From: Lycocorax pyrrhopterus obiensis | Lineage: Eukaryota; Chordata; Aves; Passeriformes; Paradisaeidae | Assembly: GCA_014706295.1 (NCBI GenBank) | Contig: JACSVZ010000004.1 | Span: 10,636,465-10,700,464 of the forward strand | Direction: 5' to 3' | Length of the DNA stretch: 64,000 bases | Shown: positions 61,001-64,000 of the stretch, piece by piece | How positions within the stretch are numbered: position 1 is the stretch's first letter | Layout: every line of letters starts with the position of its first letter | Notes under the pieces: model-generated | Told to the model about the DNA's origin: nothing | The model's database searches: none | What the model saw: the letters and a program-made list of their open reading frames with translations, nothing else | Position numbers and translations under genes: made by a program

Positions 61001-64000
61001 TATTGTTTACACAACCCTCCCTTTAATCAGACAGGAAGCAGCAAGTGCATGGTAGTTGTGCTTGTCCGCAGACAGTCTGTCCATGTGAATCCAGTTCACT
61101 GGAGCATCCCATATGCACTGGCAGGAGGCAATTGCTCACTTGGACAAAATTCAGGAGATACCCACTTCAGATGTTACTGTCCGGAGTTTTATCTCCATCT
61201 CTCCGTTCTGTGGTGTCTCTTCTCCTCATAACTCCCACACCTTGGCTGTTCTTTACAGTATTCTTTGACCTGAGTTAGCAATGAGAGGGGCCAGAGCACA
61301 ACCTCATGTGAATCACACTGGTCCTTGAAATGAGTTAGAGCTGGACTTACCTGTTCACCTGTTCTTCATTTGTTGTCCGTGGAGGAACACTTCTGCTAAA
61401 TGCATTCATTAGGGATTTTTGTTTGATTTCCTTGAGTCCCTGGGATATCATTAATTATCAATTTCTAAAAGTACCTAGAAGAACAAAGGAAAATGAATTG
61501 ATTTTAAGCATCTACACAAAATACATTCTTTGTTTTGTTAACAATTTTAAGTGAATCGGAATGATTTTTTTGGGAGGGTCTAATTTTACCTCTCCCAATG
61601 TTCTTCAGAAGTGAAGAGAGAGAAAGAGAATTGCCTTTGCAGGAGCTGAGTGCTTTCTGTAGTGTAAATTAGATGCATTAGTATCTTGTGAATAAAACAG
61701 AGTGAGTGTCTAGTGGAAACACTGCTCTAACCCGACACGAGCGTACCATGTGTTTCAGTTAAGAGTGTGAATAGCTACCAGAGGTCCAATGTAAACTTTG
61801 GATCCATGGCAGGGTAAAGTGCACCAACAATATGTAAATGAAAGTAGAATTCTTTTCAGGGATGGCAGTGTTTCTGTATTTCAGATTAATGCAATTTATT
61901 AATATGACATTTACAGTTAAGAGTATCTTCCAACCATCTGTAATGTTCAGAGATGTTAGTTCATAATGATTTTGTCTCTCTATGAAATGGCATTATAAAG
62001 TGTCTCTCCAACACTTCTGGCATTGGAGTATGTGTATTCTACAGTCAAAGTGCAGCAGCTTGAAAAAGAAGTGTGATGTTATTGGGTCTAATTGTGCGTA
62101 ATTTTAAAAGCTGTTTGACATCTAAGGAGAGATAAATGTTTTCACACTTCCAGCGTTCAAACACGGCACACTGTCCTCACACCAATTACACTGCTGTATC
62201 CTAAGATGTGACCTTCTCTTTAGTTTTCAAGCTTCTCCTTTTTATTAATTTATATCCTAGATATTAAGTAGATACTCTGCTTAAAGATTTGTAAAGGACT
62301 GGATTTTTCTGCATTTGTAGTTTTTTGCTATATGTTAATTCAGTTTTGGAATTAATGTGCCCTTACATACTCTTTGAACCAAAATTCGAATTAGATTCAC
62401 ATCTATACAGAATAATACTTGGAGAAGAAAAACTTCAAATTTCAAAGCATGTATCCCACTGAGGTTAACTTAATATTTATTGTACAAATTGCATTTATGC
62501 ACTGGATCATTAGTGTTGGGTTTTATTGCAGAAACGTCCGGAATTTCCTTTTGTGTTACAAGGAACCAGCATTTATTTGCTTTTGAATGCAAGTAGGATC
62601 TTTCTTCCTCAGATTTTCATATCTGATCCAAGAATTTGTATTTTAATATCTACATAATAACATTTCTGTTTAGATTTGTATCTCTTCTGAATAGAATAAA
62701 GAATAAGGGTATTATTGTAGTATGTTTTACATATGCTATGAATACTTTAGGAAAGGAAGCAAGAATGACAGTTAAAAAAACCTCAAAACAACAAAGAGGT
62801 AATACAAAATTTTTTAGTGAAATCTAGGAGTCATAAGTTGTTGAATCTGGGTATTGAGCCTCTGAGGTTTACTTGTCTTAGTCCCTCAAATAAATATTTT
62901 AATTATCCATCACAACTAGTAACTTTCAAGAAATACTCATTCACTCTCACATTTTGGCATAACAAACTCTGCAGGTCCTTCAGGAATAATGATTTTCTGA
63001 ATGGTGTTTCCTCAGTTGCGCTCTTCACCAATTGCTTTCTCTTTTGAGTGGGCAGGTGAAATGGAACTAAGGAAGCAGAACTGACTGGACACTGCTGGTG
63101 GCTATGGTTGCAGTGGGGAGGGATTTTTAGGAAACAGATGGCTGTCTGCCAGCAGTGGAAGAAAAGCCCTTCACTTGAGGGCTTAAAGAACACCTCCTGA
63201 CTTTGACTGCACCTCAGTGTGAATGAGGGGCAGAGCTGGCCTGTGCCATGGGTGGGAAAAGCCAAACTGCCAGGGAATGAGAACCAAAAATCTAGAAAAT
63301 ATGTGTTGGGTGTGTAGAGAAGCATACATGAAGTTCTTGGTTTGTACGTGTTAGGAAACAGTCTGAATAAAATAGGCATGCAGACAGAGAGCTAAATGCA
63401 GGAATGAAGAAGTATTCATATGATATATTCAGTTAAAAATTCACCTTCAGTGGCAGGGTTCAGATGGAAACCTAGAGAAGTGAGGCAGCATTGATCAAAA
63501 GGCAGGGAAAGAAGCTATGTAGAAATTGTCACATTTTCAGTGGAAAATAGGAAGAGGAAATCACGCAAGAGAGAGGATGGAGCAATGAATGCAGAAATAC
63601 CAAAAGGAAAGGCATCGCCGTAGTACTAATATTGATGAAAATGGCAGGTTAGGTAGCGGAGCCTGTGGAAGAATATCGAGTTCTGCTAGTGAACAGAAAA
63701 ACTACTTCTTGTGCTTTAGAGGAGCCCAGCAATTTTCCTTATAAACCTCTTCTTCAAAAGTGAAAATAAGGAAGGGTTAAAGGGTTATAGCACATTCAGA
63801 GAGTAGTAGAAAGCAACTCATTTTGGAGTGTATCCAAAAAAACGCCATCAGTTTGGGTATGTAGTGGCTCATAGCTCAGCAGTGGCTGAGAGGAATCAGT
63901 TCGGGTCTGCAGGAGGAGGGGAAGGCAGAAAGGAAGAGATACAGAATGTTTTTGATGGAAAATGCCTGAATTTCTTAGGGCTACCTGCAGTCTTAGGTTT

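Larger units (their letters stand above)
18599..64000 (+). other. MACROD2: MACROD2 intron, 5' portion downstream of the exon
   Basis: This is more than 45 kb of AT-rich non-coding DNA following the donor site. The next MACROD2 exon should begin with the VIHTVGP segment of the macrodomain; I did not find that peptide in any frame, so the intron very probably extends past the window. MACROD2 introns of this size and larger are known in other vertebrates. Recognisable contents are a solo LTR at about 28.9-29.3 kb, CR1 3' ends at 36.1 and 39.4 kb, several short tandem duplications, T-runs, and a GC-richer patch at 48.2 kb. No other exon, tRNA, snRNA or pseudogene was recognised. Confidence 0.85.

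Noticed and set aside
62903..63379. 158-codon antisense ORF near the right edge
   Set aside because: Cys-, Phe- and Ser-rich with no recognisable domain, in single-copy intron sequence; most likely a chance opening.
1..64000. FLRT3, which in mammals lies on the opposite strand within a MACROD2 intron
   Set aside because: Its single long coding exon (over 600 codons) would be obvious; no antisense ORF longer than 201 codons exists here.
1..64000. CRISPR arrays, operons, prophage, tRNA or rRNA genes
   Set aside because: No regularly spaced palindromic repeats, no clustered long ORFs and no RNA gene motifs were found; sequence character is vertebrate intron.

Overview
The window reads as vertebrate nuclear DNA, most likely from a bird. 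It is AT-rich and almost free of coding potential. It carries avian-type interspersed repeats: three 3' ends of CR1 LINEs and one solo retroviral LTR. It also carries many short simple repeats. Nothing bacterial or phage-like is present: there are no tightly packed ORFs, no ribosome binding sites and no operons.

The one coding element I can support is a 117-base internal exon on the + strand at 18482-18598. Its translation is a macrodomain segment with the hallmark [10 protein letters not shown] motif, followed by residues that fit MACROD2 better than MACROD1. The exon has an AG acceptor and a GTAAGT donor and is phase 1 at both ends. MACROD2 is a mono-ADP-ribosyl hydrolase gene known for very large introns. 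The simplest reading is therefore that the whole window lies inside MACROD2: the 3' part of one intron (1-18481), the exon, and the 5' part of the next intron (18599-64000). The neighbouring exons were not found and are presumably outside.

Region by region: 1-18 kb is intron with one CR1 remnant (about 4.5 kb), A-rich, T-rich, (CCAAA)n and (GTTT)n runs, and a small perfect hairpin at 14.9 kb. The exon follows at 18.5 kb. From 18.6 to 28.9 kb there is plain intron with small tandem duplications. An LTR with a recognisable promoter and polyadenylation signal sits at about 28.9-29.3 kb. From 29.3 to 64 kb there is intron with two more CR1 3' ends (36.1 and 39.4 kb), several short direct duplications, two GTGTGA/TCACAC palindromes and a GC-richer patch at about 48.2 kb.

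I found no evidence of a new multi-gene system. The long ORFs on either strand (up to 201 codons) look like chance openings or repeat shadows; the 201-codon one is kept only as a low-probability candidate. The most informative observation is the exon itself. It holds the catalytic Asp and a conserved His of the macrodomain, and its symmetric phase means that skipping or deleting it would remove them without shifting the frame.
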